Assembly: GCA_035275065.1 (NCBI GenBank)
Contig: DATENM010000090.1
Span: 1-64,000, forward strand
DNA length: 64,000 bases
DNA from: Blastocatellia bacterium
GTDB taxonomy: Bacteria > Acidobacteriota > Blastocatellia > UBA7656
Reading direction: 5' to 3'
The translations under genes were made by a program, and so were the position numbers. The notes beneath the pieces are model-generated. The model was not told where the DNA came from. It was given only the letters and a program-made list of their open reading frames with translations, and made no database searches. Positions within the stretch are counted from its first letter, which is position 1, and each line of letters opens with the position of its first letter. Positions 17,093 to 25,479 of the stretch are shown here, piece by piece.

Positions 17093-18931
17093 ATGAAGAT
17101 GAATCCGCGTCTGCTACTCGTCGTTTTACTTCTCGGATTGGCGCCCGCCGTTTCGGCGCGGCAGGACGATAGACTGCTCGAATCCAGGCTTGGGCCGATC
17201 ATCGAAAAGACGATGCGCGAAAACCGCATTCCCGGCCTGGCCATCGGCGTCGTGAAAAACGGCAAGCTGATTTACGCGAAAGGCTTTGGCGTCGCCCGGC
17301 TCAACACCAGCCGGGCGATCACGCCGGCCTCGCTCTTTCACATGGCCTCGGTCACCAAGCTCTTCGTGGCGACGGCAGTGATGCAGTTAGTCGAGCAGGG
17401 CAAGGTTGATCTCGACGCGCCGCTCGTCAAGTACCTGCCTTACTTTAAGCTGAATGACGCCCGTTACCCGCGCATCACGATTCGCCAGATGCTCAATCAC
17501 ACGTCGGGCATGCCCGATGCCATCAACTACAACTGGGATAAGCCGGAGTACGACGACGGGGCGCTGGAGAGGTACGTGCGCGGCCTCAGTCGTCTGCCGA
17601 TGATCGGCGACCCCGGCGAGAAAAGCCGCTACAGCAACATCGCCTTTGAAGTGCTTGGCGATATGATCGCGAAAGTTTCGGGGATGAGTTTTGAAGACTA
17701 CGTGCAGCGCCACATCCTCGCGCCGCTCGGCATGAAGCACAGCACGCTGCTCGTGCGTCAGGCTGACCCGCAGCTACTGACCGCGCCGCATGTCGCGCAG
17801 GGCGAACAGGTCGTCGTCAGCAAAATTTTCCCTTACAACCGCCCGCACGCGCCAAGCTCAACCCTCTATTCAAACATTGAAGATATGAGCCGCTGGGCAA
17901 TCGCCAACCTCAACCGCGGCGAGCTTGATGGCAAGCGGATACTGAAAGCCTCGACCTATGACGTGATGTGGAAGCCTTCAGCCGCCATCGGCTCGAAGGG
18001 CACGACGAAGGTCGGCATCAGTTGGTTCGTGCATGAGATTCAAGGCCACCGCATCGTGATGCACTCGGGCGGCGACACGGGCTTCAACTCGTTCCTGATT
18101 CTCGCCCCCGACGACGGCGTTGCGGTCGTCGCCATGAGCAACTACGAGGCAGACTCAGAGTGCTTCGTTTGTGACCTGTCGGGGGCGGCGATGAAGCTGC
18201 TGCTCGGATTAGACCTGACGACGCCGGCAGCGAGTGACGCGGCCCAGCCGCTCGATACCTCGGTGCTCGGCACGGTGACAACAGAGCAGGTGCTTGAAAA
18301 GTATGTCGAGGCGCTCGGCGGCAGAGCGGCGCTCGATCATATCACCAGCCGCGTCGAGAAAGGCCGCTTCGAAACCGTCGCCACGGCGCTCAGCGGAGAG
18401 GTCGTCATCTACGGCAAAGCGCCGAACAAGCGACTGATCAGGTTTACCGTGCCGGGACAGATCGAGATGACCGAAGCCTTCGATGGCGCGGCGGGCTGGA
18501 AGCAAGTCCCCGATGAGGAGCTGGCCGAAATGGGCGGCGCGGAGCTGGCGCAGGCGCGGCGCGATGCCGCCTTCGATCAACCGCTCAGACTCCGCGAGCT
18601 GTATCCGAAGATCAGCCTCAAAGGCCGAGTGACCATGAATGGCCGCGCCGCCTACCTGCTCGAAGCGCCGCGCAATGCCCGGCCCAGGCGCTGGTACTTT
18701 GACACGACGACCGGCCTACTGCTGCGCGTCGAGGAATGGAACGCCAAAGGCAAGCTGGAGCGCGCCGAAGATTATGACGATTACCGCGCGGTGGACGGCG
18801 TCAAGATTCCCTTCGCCATCGGCATCACCGACGAAGAGCGGTTCAACATCAAGCTGGACGAAGTCAAACACAACCTGCCGATTGACGATGGCCTATTCGA
18901 TAAGCCCGGCGCTAAGCCCATCCGGCAATAG
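17093..18931 (+). CDS. Exported serine hydrolase (beta-lactamase/class C type) with C-terminal lipoprotein-sorting-like module
   Basis: A 612-residue exported protein. The start at ATG 17093 gives a clean signal peptide (R-L-L-L-V-V-L-L-L-G-L-A-P-A-V-S-A). The catalytic S-x-x-K lies in M-A-S-V-T-K-L, the Y-x-N in R-Y-S-N-I-A-F-E, and a K/H-S-G-like motif in M-H-S-G-G-D-T-G. These mark a beta-lactamase-fold esterase or D-Ala-peptidase. The last 200 residues repeat the module of the upstream peptidase (L-E-K-Y-V-E-A-L-G-G, A-P-N-K-R, R-W-Y-F-D-T-T-T-G-L-L). The gap to the peptidase gene is only 31 bp, so the two are probably one operon. Confidence 0.85.
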   Translation: MKMNPRLLLVVLLLGLAPAVSARQDDRLLESRLGPIIEKTMRENRIPGLAIGVVKNGKLIYAKGFGVARLNTSRAITPASLFHMASVTKLFVATAVMQLVEQGKVDLDAPLVKYLPYFKLNDARYPRITIRQMLNHTSGMPDAINYNWDKPEYDDGALERYVRGLSRLPMIGDPGEKSRYSNIAFEVLGDMIAKVSGMSFEDYVQRHILAPLGMKHSTLLVRQADPQLLTAPHVAQGEQVVVSKIFPYNRPHAPSSTLYSNIEDMSRWAIANLNRGELDGKRILKASTYDVMWKPSAAIGSKGTTKVGISWFVHEIQGHRIVMHSGGDTGFNSFLILAPDDGVAVVAMSNYEADSECFVCDLSGAAMKLLLGLDLTTPAASDAAQPLDTSVLGTVTTEQVLEKYVEALGGRAALDHITSRVEKGRFETVATALSGEVVIYGKAPNKRLIRFTVPGQIEMTEAFDGAAGWKQVPDEELAEMGGAELAQARRDAAFDQPLRLRELYPKISLKGRVTMNGRAAYLLEAPRNARPRRWYFDTTTGLLLRVEEWNAKGKLERAEDYDDYRAVDGVKIPFAIGITDEERFNIKLDEVKHNLPIDDGLFDKPGAKPIRQ

Positions 18932-18944
18932 CGCCGCCCGTGGC

Positions 18945-19098
18945 CCAGAGCCATTCAGTTCTCGACATTGATAAAGATGAGTTAAACACAGAGACACAGA
19001 GACACGGAGGCACACAGAGGAGTCCTCCGTGCCTCCATACCTCTGTGTCTCTGTGTTTTTCTTTCATTCCTGTTTTGCAGAACTGAATGGCCCTGCCG
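18945..19098. repeat. STRR-like hairpin, ACAGAGAC type, with 13-bp terminal inverted repeats
   Basis: Inner arms (18984-19019 and 19023-19059) are CACAGAG/ACACGGAG units and their complements. Outside these sits a perfect 13-bp inverted repeat, GCCATTCAGTTCT (18950-18962) and its complement (19079-19091). The same CACAGAG arms flank the GxxExxY gene at 62437-62880. The remaining bases to 19265 hold only the leader of the next gene (AAGGAG eight bases before its ATG) and a weak TATAAA at about 19111. Confidence 0.75.
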
Positions 19099-19265
19099 TG
19101 GCCACCCTTCCTATAAAAAACTGCTCCTGTCGCTGTGTCCTGATGGCCGTGGTCGGAGTAAACTGATTGGAGAAGCGCTCTGGCCGCAGCAAGCCCGAGC
19201 AAAAAATGGAACCGATGTGGGCGCGCAGGACTTATTATGATGGCAGAGACAAAGGAGCATTGAGC

Positions 19266-19904
19266 ATGAAGCGAACCTTGAGCGCCATCTTTCTGTCCGT
19301 GATCTTCGCCACACTCCTCGCGCTTGCCAGCCCGGCACAGGAGCCGACAACCAGACCGGCCAGGCCGCGCACACAGCGCCCGGCGCAGAAGACGGAGGCC
19401 GAACCGCCGGCGCCGGCGGATGCCGTGGCCGAAGCACCCACTTCCGACGAGCAGATGCGCCGCACGCTCGTGAGTCTGACGGCGCAGATTGATGCGCTTA
19501 ACGCCGAGATCAAGCTGCTGCGGCGCGCCACTGACCGCAATTCGCTGGGGCTGGAGTTGTTGCTTTCAGAAGAGCGGCTGGCGAAGATCGAAGACAAGCT
19601 CGACCAGGCGACGCAGCGCAAAATCGAGCTCGACGCGCGCGAGGCCGAGATTCAGCGCCGGCAGAAGAACATTCAGCAAGAGGTCACCATGCGCGGCTTT
19701 CTGCGGCGCGACGAAGGCGAAGCGGCGTTGCGCGCCGAATACCAGCGCGCCTTAGACGACACGCGCAGCCAGCAACAGCAGGCGCAGCAGCGCATCGCCG
19801 AGTTGCAAACCCAGGTCACGCAACTGCGCGCCCGCACCGAAACGCTGCGCCGCCGCCTCGAACGCCTCGAAGGGCGCGAAGAGACCAGCGACGTGAAGCA
19901 GTAA
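19266..19904 (+). CDS. Exported coiled-coil protein, unknown function
   Basis: A 212-residue protein. The first 22 residues are a signal peptide (A-I-F-L-S-V-I-F-A-T-L-L-A-L-A-S-P-A). A Pro/Arg/Thr-rich linker follows (about 24-60). The rest is heptad-rich: L-T-A-Q-I-D-A-L-N-A-E-I-K-L-L, K-I-E-D-K-L-D-Q-A, then Q-Q-Q-A-Q-Q-R-I-A-E-L-Q and R-T-E-T-L-R-R-R-L-E. This predicts a long, nearly continuous coiled coil in the periplasm. ATG 19266 has GGAG eight bases upstream. No enzyme motif is present; a structural or tethering role is a guess. Confidence 0.75.
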   Translation: MKRTLSAIFLSVIFATLLALASPAQEPTTRPARPRTQRPAQKTEAEPPAPADAVAEAPTSDEQMRRTLVSLTAQIDALNAEIKLLRRATDRNSLGLELLLSEERLAKIEDKLDQATQRKIELDAREAEIQRRQKNIQQEVTMRGFLRRDEGEAALRAEYQRALDDTRSQQQQAQQRIAELQTQVTQLRARTETLRRRLERLEGREETSDVKQ

Positions 19905-20039
19905 GCAGGAGGCAGGAAGCAGTTGAAATACGAAAGGCAGCAGGTCGGTGAACTTCGCACCGTCGCCTGCTGCCTTCTGCATTTATCCCGCTGTGTTGGC
20001 TGCCTCCTGCTTCCTGCTTCCTGCCTCCTGGCTCCTGCC
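19904..20039. repeat. STRR-like hairpin, GCAGGAG type
   Basis: The left arm is GCAGGAGGCAGGAAGCAG-like, the right arm GCCTCCTGCTTCCTG-like, with an inner stem GGCAGCAGG...CCTGCTGCC. It sits between two convergent genes, where it could terminate both. Related copies are at 26833-26985 and 48227-48441. Confidence 0.8.
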
Positions 20040-21239
20040 CTACGGCGTCACCACCAGCTTGATCGGCACGTCGAGTTGCGGACGGGTGGTGTCGGTCGTT
20101 TCGATGTGCAGCGTGCCGATGTAGGTCGCCGGTTTCGGCAGCCGTGTCGGATCGAGTCGCAAGCGAATCAGGTAGTTGCTGCCGTCAACGATGGTCTGCG
20201 AATCCACCTGCAAGAATTCGAGCGACGACTTTAGCGATTTGATCTGAAAGCTGCCGACCTGCTTGCGAATGCCGAGCCGGCTGAACAGCGTTCCCCCCGC
20301 CTGCAACTTCGCAAAAGAGACTTCGCCGAAATCGACCTGCCGCGGCGTGGTCACCAAATTCTCAGCCTGTGTCCTGGTCGTGACTTGCAGCTTCAACTCT
20401 TCGCCGCCTTCGACTTTGACGACCAGCGGCAGCACGCGCGATGCCGCATTGGCAGACGGCTCGGCGGTCACCTCCAACAGATAGCCGTCGCCGTGGCTTT
20501 CGCGCGACAGCTTGTAGCCGTCGCCTGTGGTCGTGAGATTGACGCTCTGGCCCGGTTGGGCGGGGCGAATGCGCAGCAGAAGCGGCAGCCGCTCTCCGGC
20601 TTCGAGCGGGATGATAGGCCGCGCCGCCGGCCAGACAATGAAGGCGCCGACCTGCTCGCCGTGCTCAATGTCGGCATTGCTCAGACGATTGACGAAGGCC
20701 GGCAGCGGCTTGACGGTTGCCGCCATCGTGACCTTGATGATGCGGTGTTTCGGGTCGTTGGTCTGCAACTCGTACGACTGCTCGATGGGACCGGGCTCAA
20801 GGTCTTTGGTTCGGATACGGATGCGAATGACGCCAGCCTGACCAGGCTGAAGGACTTTATCGAAGTAAAAGTCCGCGGGCGGGCATCAGCTCGGCGCCGC
20901 CCGGCGCAGCGCCACAGGCTTCAGCGCAAGCCGGCTGCCGCCATACAACGCCGCCCGCATCAACTGAGTCGCGGGCTCCGCCTGACCGGTGAGCGATTTC
21001 TGTTGCATCTCTAGCGGCGCGTCACCGTCATTGCGCACGGCGAAGGTCTGCTCGATCTCTTCGCCGGCGAAGACATCGCCGAAATCGCGCCGCGTCATGC
21101 TCATATAGACGAACGGCGCGCTCGGCACTGCGGCCAGCGCCACGGGCATCAAAGGCACCGCCAGACAAAGCACCGCAAAGATGATCAGCAGCCGGCGCGC
21201 AACGGCCTGCGTGCGTGGATGAATAGATGTTTTTGCCAT
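20040..21239 (-). pseudogene. DUF1573-like exported protein interrupted by an in-frame TGA
   Basis: The reading frame is continuous from ATG 21239 to TAG 20040 except for one TGA at 20888-20886. The N-terminal part has a signal anchor (L-L-I-I-F-A-V-L-C-L-A-V-P-L) and a DUF1573-type beta domain (D-F-G-D-V-F-A-G-E-E-I-E-Q-T-F). Right after the TGA the same frame continues coherently (C-P-P-A-D-F-Y-F-D-K-V-L-Q-P-G-Q-A-G) into two further beta domains (L-V-T-T-P-R-Q-V-D-F-G-E-V). Normal length would be 399 residues. It could be a recent nonsense mutation or a sequence error (TGG to TGA). A split gene restarting at about 20768 is less likely, because the frame upstream of that ATG is also coding. 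Confidence 0.7.
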
Positions 21240-21256
21240 GATGAGAAAGAGAAATG

Positions 21257-22726
21257 CTAACGGTCGGCTGCGGGGATTTCAAGGGCGGCCCGGGCGCGGC
21301 GGCGGCCCGCGGCGACAAAGATCAATAGCCCGACGATGTTGGTCACGACGATCAGTCCCGATATTTTCACCGCAAAGCTGACGCGGCTTTCGACCTCGAT
21401 GATGGGAACGATGGAAAGCGCGACGTAGAGCAGGGTCATCAACCCGCCGGATAACGCGCATAGCTTCAGCCACCAGGGCCGCGGCGCATCGCTATCGCGC
21501 AAGCCGAGCAGCGGCAGGGCGAACATCGCCAGGTAGGTCAGCGCGTAGAACACCCCCGACGCATTCCACAATAACTGAAACGCTTCTTGCTTACCGACGC
21601 CGATCAGTCCGAGGACGCCCAGCACGAGCGTTGCCGCGCCGACGAAGAGGATCGAATTGACCGGCGTTCGATAGCGGGCGTGCAATCGCGTGAACCATTC
21701 CGGCAACAAACGATCCCAGCCGGCCACCATCGGCAGCCGCGTGTTGCCTGTGAACATCACGCTCGATTGCGCCACCCGTATGCAGAGCATGGCGACTATG
21801 GCGAGCGGCACGATGGCCGCCGCGAAGCTCAACGAGCGAAAGCCTTCGCTCAAGACCTGCGGGATGGGCGCGATCAAATCGATGCGGTCCTGCGGGATCA
21901 GCGTCAGGACGGAGTTCGTCCCCAGGATGAACATCACGGCGATGATGGGCGCCGCCAACATAACCGAGCGACTGATGGCGCGCACAGGGTCGCGGCACTC
22001 GCCCGCATGGATGGCGACATACTCGAAACCGCCGAGCGCCCCGAATCCCATCTTGCCGAGCAGATTAAAGCTCATCAGCGAGAGCATCGGCATTTCAATT
22101 CTGAGCCCGTGGCCATCGCCCGCCGCGCCGCCCCCTCTGTGCAAGAGTGGCAGGATCAGGACAGCGGCAAAGGTCAAGAGCATCAGCACGCCGCCGGCCT
22201 TATGAACCCACTTGCCGACGCTGAGGCCGACCGTCGCAAGGACGACCAGCAAGGCGATGGCCGCCGTGCTGACCAGGCCGATAAACCAGCGGCTCGCCGT
22301 CAGCCATTCGCCTTCGGGGCCGATCACATAGCGGACGTATTGCGTCACTTGCAGGCCGATCTCGGAGGTGTTCAAGATGGCGAACAGCCACAGGTTCCAG
22401 GCCACCAGGAATCCGATCAGCTCGTTGAAGCCGAGCTTGGCCCATTGATACAGCCCGCCTTCGAGCGGCATGACGCGGTTGAGATAGATGACCACGACCG
22501 CCGACGGAATGTAGAAGAACAGCATGGCCAGCAGCCACAAGACGACATGCGACGGGCCTTGCTTGGCGGCGACGCCGATCCACGGCAATCCGACGATGAA
22601 CAAGATCTGGGTGAGCGCCAGGTCTGTGAGGCCAAGCTCTTTTTTGAAGACGGCGCTGCGCGCGACGACGCGGTCTTCTTCGCGCTGAAACTCCGTAGCC
22701 GGACTGATATTCTTTTCCGTCTTCAT
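21257..22726 (-). CDS. APC family amino acid permease
   Basis: A 489-residue membrane protein with about 12 hydrophobic segments. The first pair carries the APC pattern near T-Q-I-L-F-I-V-G-L-P-W-I-G-V and P-L-E-G-G-L-Y-Q-W-A-K. The conserved G-F-E-Y-V-A-I-H-A-G-E block follows helix 5, as in glutamate/GABA-type and LAT-like permeases. A cytosolic N-terminus of about 30 residues precedes helix 1. The start has a GGGGGAG site. It ends just before the broken DUF1573 gene on the same strand. Substrate not assignable. Confidence 0.85.
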   Translation of the reverse strand: MKTEKNISPATEFQREEDRVVARSAVFKKELGLTDLALTQILFIVGLPWIGVAAKQGPSHVVLWLLAMLFFYIPSAVVVIYLNRVMPLEGGLYQWAKLGFNELIGFLVAWNLWLFAILNTSEIGLQVTQYVRYVIGPEGEWLTASRWFIGLVSTAAIALLVVLATVGLSVGKWVHKAGGVLMLLTFAAVLILPLLHRGGGAAGDGHGLRIEMPMLSLMSFNLLGKMGFGALGGFEYVAIHAGECRDPVRAISRSVMLAAPIIAVMFILGTNSVLTLIPQDRIDLIAPIPQVLSEGFRSLSFAAAIVPLAIVAMLCIRVAQSSVMFTGNTRLPMVAGWDRLLPEWFTRLHARYRTPVNSILFVGAATLVLGVLGLIGVGKQEAFQLLWNASGVFYALTYLAMFALPLLGLRDSDAPRPWWLKLCALSGGLMTLLYVALSIVPIIEVESRVSFAVKISGLIVVTNIVGLLIFVAAGRRRARAALEIPAADR

Positions 22727-22759
22727 CTACTCCCCCGGCTGAATCATCAGCATTCGCGG

Positions 22760-23644
22760 TCAGCGGCCCTGCGCTTGTTCGCGCAGCTTCTTTTCGTCCA
22801 CGCCCGACTGCTTCGCCGCCAGCCGGTTGAACAAGCGCTCCGGCAGCCAGCGCTTGGCCCTGAGCGCCAACCGCGCATGGCGCGGCGCTGCGTAGCGCGG
22901 GCGCGGGCGGTCGAGCGTCAGGGCTTTCAGCACCAGCTCGGCGATGTCGTCGGGGCGGCCCGCCATCTTGCGCATGCGCTGATAGCCTTCGGCGAAGCCT
23001 TCAAAGAACGGCTTGTACGGGCTGTCCTGTTCGATCACGTCGCGGGCGCGCTCGTTGGCGACGCCTAAGAACTCTGTGACGATGAAGCCCGGCTCGATGA
23101 CCACCACCTTGATGCCGAAAGGCGCCAGCTCGCCGCGCAGGCCGTCGGAAATGGCTTCCAGAGCGTGTTTCGTGGCGTCATAGATGCTCGACAGCGGGCG
23201 CGCAATGCGCCCGGCGACCGAGCTGATGTTGACGATGCGCCCGCTCGCCTGCCGCCTCATGACCGGGATCACCAGTTGCGTCAGCGCGATCAGCGAGAAG
23301 AGGTTGGTCTCGAAATTCTCGCGAATGGCTTCGACCGGCACCATCTCGATTGGGCCGCGCTGCCCGTAGCCGGCGTTGTTGACGAGCGCGTCAATGCGAC
23401 CAAAGGCGGCGAGCGTTTCACTCACCAGGCGCTCGCGGCCCGCGGCGTCGGTGATGTCGGCGGCGATGGCCAGCGCCCGCCCGCCGGCAGCTTCAATCTC
23501 GCCTTTCAATTGATCGAGCCGCTCTTTGCGCCGCGCCGCCAGCACGATGATTGCGCCCTGTCGCGCCAGCATCCTGGCGCTGGCTTCGCCGATGCCTGCC
23601 GACGCGCCGGTGATGATGACTACCTGATCTTGCAGTTTATTCAT
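22760..23644 (-). CDS. SDR family oxidoreductase
   Basis: A 294-residue classical SDR. Seen: T-G-A-S-A-G-I-G-E-A at about 12-21, basic residues after beta-2 (A-A-R-R-K-E-R) that favour NADP(H), N-N-A-G-Y-G, and the active site S-S-V-A-G with Y-D-A-T-K near 158-162. The extra C-terminal 40 residues, basic and amphipathic, are seen in SDRs that act on lipids or retinoid-like substrates at membranes. GGAG precedes the ATG. It lies 33 bp downstream of the permease start on the same strand and ends the run begun by the esterases. Confidence 0.85.
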   Translation of the reverse strand: MNKLQDQVVIITGASAGIGEASARMLARQGAIIVLAARRKERLDQLKGEIEAAGGRALAIAADITDAAGRERLVSETLAAFGRIDALVNNAGYGQRGPIEMVPVEAIRENFETNLFSLIALTQLVIPVMRRQASGRIVNISSVAGRIARPLSSIYDATKHALEAISDGLRGELAPFGIKVVVIEPGFIVTEFLGVANERARDVIEQDSPYKPFFEGFAEGYQRMRKMAGRPDDIAELVLKALTLDRPRPRYAAPRHARLALRAKRWLPERLFNRLAAKQSGVDEKKLREQAQGR

Positions 23645-23663
23645 CCAACCCGTCCTCCGCGTT

Positions 23664-24383
23664 TCAAAGGTAGTGGCGGATCATCTTGCGCCAGCTCGGC
23701 CAGTCGTGAATCAATTCGCCGCCCCAATCGTCGAGGCTGTGCGGAATGGCGCGCTCGGTCAAGACGCGCGACATATCATAGGTGCGCTCACGACAGATGC
23801 CGAGGTCGCGGTCGCTGGTGACCAGGAAAATCTCCATGCGGCGAATCTGTGATAAATACCACTCGTCGCTCAAGCCGCTCATATAAGCGACGGGGCAGTT
23901 GTAATAGGCGTCCTGGTCATAGTAGCCGTCGAGCAAACGCTGGACGCGATACGAGCCGCTTAGCCCCACGGTCTTGCGCACCAGGCCGGGATGCTTGAAG
24001 GCGAGGTTGACCGCCAGGTAGGCGCCGAAGCTGACGCCGGCGGTGATGAAATAATCGTTGCGGTTGCGCGAGCGGATGAACGGCACGACTTCGCTCAGCA
24101 CGTAGTCTTCCCAGACGTTGTGGCGGCGGACGCGCTCGCGCGGCGGTATCTGGTCGTTATACCACGAGTCGGCGCAATGACTATCGACGCCGAAAAGCTG
24201 GATGTGGCCGGCGTCGAGCTTATCGGCCAGCGTCTCGACCATCAGAAAGTCTTTCCACTCGTAATAATGGCCCCACGAGCTTGGGCAGACGATGACCGGC
24301 GCGCCGGCGTGACCATGAACCAGCACGTCCATGTCTCGCCCCATGCGGTGGCTGTACCACTTGACGTGTTCTTCGTTGGGCAT
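23664..24383 (-). CDS. Alpha/beta-hydrolase fold esterase, copy 2 of a tandem pair
   Basis: A 239-residue esterase-D-like hydrolase without a signal peptide. The nucleophile elbow is G-V-S-F-G-A near residue 128, and the catalytic His is probably in the C-terminal I-H-D-W-P-S-W motif, shared with its neighbour at 24497 (P-H-D-W-P-T-W). The first strand carries G-R-D-M-D-V-L-V-H-G-H-A-G. Natural substrates could be short acyl esters or thioesters; none is indicated. A heptamer hairpin separates it from its paralogue. Confidence 0.8.
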   Translation of the reverse strand: MPNEEHVKWYSHRMGRDMDVLVHGHAGAPVIVCPSSWGHYYEWKDFLMVETLADKLDAGHIQLFGVDSHCADSWYNDQIPPRERVRRHNVWEDYVLSEVVPFIRSRNRNDYFITAGVSFGAYLAVNLAFKHPGLVRKTVGLSGSYRVQRLLDGYYDQDAYYNCPVAYMSGLSDEWYLSQIRRMEIFLVTSDRDLGICRERTYDMSRVLTERAIPHSLDDWGGELIHDWPSWRKMIRHYL

Positions 24384-24393
24384 GCTTCTTTTA

Positions 24394-24493
24394 AGAAGTC
24401 AGGAGTCAGGAGTCAGGAGTCAGAATGAATAAGGGAGTCGGCTATCGCCTCTGCTTTTATTCTGACTTCTGACTCCTGACTCCTGACTTCTTC
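24394..24493. repeat. STRR-like hairpin, GACTCCT type, core copy A
   Basis: Arms of AGTCAGG/CTGACTCC units flank a core beginning AGTCAGAATGAATAAGG and ending CTTTTATTCTGACTT. The same core recurs at 53079-53190, 29 kb away. Located between the two esterase genes. Confidence 0.85.
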
Positions 24494-24496
24494 CTC

Positions 24497-25228
24497 TCAA
24501 AACTTCTCGCTCAGGTAATAACGCAACATGGCGCGCCAGGTCGGCCAGTCGTGCGGCATGTCGTAGCCCCACAAGGCCAGCTCGTAGGTGATGCCCTTGT
24601 TATAAAGGATGCCGGCGAGGCGGCGCGAAGCGTCCGGGTTTTCGTAATTGCCCTGACCGGTGACGATGTGAATGTGCCGCTTCTGTTGCAGCAGCCAGAG
24701 GTCGTGGCCGCCGAGGTTCGGCAGGTAATCGACAGGGTTGTTGTAATAGACGTTGTCGTCGTAATAGTCGCCGTCGTAATAGCCGCGAATATCATACGCG
24801 CCGCTCATGGCGATCATACCGTCGAAGAGGTCGGGGCGGCGAAAGAGTTGATTGGCGCAGTGAAACGCGCCGAGGCTGGCGCCCGCCGTGATGATGCCAA
24901 CACGGCCGCGGCAACTGTTCCAGATGTAGGGCACGACTTCGCGGCTGATGTACTGGTTGTACTGTGCCTGGCGAATGCCTTTGTCATGCGGATGCACCTG
25001 ATCGTTCAGCCAGGAATCACGGTTGATCGAGTTGATCGAGAAGACCTTGACGCGGCCCGCCTCAATCAAGTCCCGGATGGCATCAATCAGTTGGAACCTT
25101 TCATACTCTAGAAAGTCAGCGGCAGCGGTCGGGAACAGCAACAAAGGGAAGCCGTAGTCTCCATACGTGACAATCTCCATCTGGCGGTTCAGGCTAGGGC
25201 TGCGCCAGACATCTATAACTCTCTGCAT
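24497..25228 (-). CDS. Alpha/beta-hydrolase fold esterase, copy 1 of a tandem pair
   Basis: A 243-residue paralogue of the next gene downstream. The nucleophile elbow reads I-T-A-G-A-S-L-G-A-F near residue 115; the catalytic His is likely in M-P-H-D-W-P-T-W. An unusual Asp/Tyr-rich stretch (Y-Y-D-G-D-Y-Y-D-D-N-V-Y-Y-N-N) follows, and the paralogue has a shorter version (Y-Y-D-Q-D-A-Y-Y-N). The tandem arrangement points to duplication and divergence. A GGAA-type site lies before the ATG. Function beyond esterase fold is unknown. Confidence 0.8.
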   Translation of the reverse strand: MQRVIDVWRSPSLNRQMEIVTYGDYGFPLLLFPTAAADFLEYERFQLIDAIRDLIEAGRVKVFSINSINRDSWLNDQVHPHDKGIRQAQYNQYISREVVPYIWNSCRGRVGIITAGASLGAFHCANQLFRRPDLFDGMIAMSGAYDIRGYYDGDYYDDNVYYNNPVDYLPNLGGHDLWLLQQKRHIHIVTGQGNYENPDASRRLAGILYNKGITYELALWGYDMPHDWPTWRAMLRYYLSEKF

Positions 25229-25347
25229 GAATCTTTCCTTTCGCGTCTAACTTGGGTGAATCGCGAGCAGCTTGCAATGGAGCCTGACAAGCAAGCCTGT
25301 ACGCTACCCATATCCGGCGGTATTTTCAAGTCAGACGATGCGAAAGG

Positions 25348-25474
25348 TGACGCGGCGATGGGGCGACAGGGCGACGCGGCGATGGGGCGACAGGGGGAAG
25401 AAACGGGGCGATGAGATTCGGTGTTGTTCCTCCGCCCCATCGCCCTATCGCTTTGTCGCCCCATCGCCGCGTCG
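25348..25474. repeat. STRR-like hairpin, GGGGCGA type
   Basis: The left arm is made of GGCGATGGGGCGACAGG units, the right arm of CCCCATCGCC/CTATCGC complements. It fills the gap between the esterase gene and the 3' end of the ARPP-1-type gene. Confidence 0.75.
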
Positions 25475-25479
25475 TATGC

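Noticed and set aside
20886..20888. TGA as a selenocysteine codon
   Set aside because: DUF1573-like proteins are not known selenoproteins, and I see no convincing SECIS-type hairpin right after it; mutation or error is simpler.
21587..23068. Long plus-strand open frame opposite the permease
   Set aside because: It is antisense to a clear 12-segment permease, rich in Arg/His/Asp in the way typical of GC-rich shadow frames, and has no family pattern.
24394..24493. CRISPR array
   Set aside because: The repeats are heptamers without unique spacers and form one hairpin; no cas genes are in the window.
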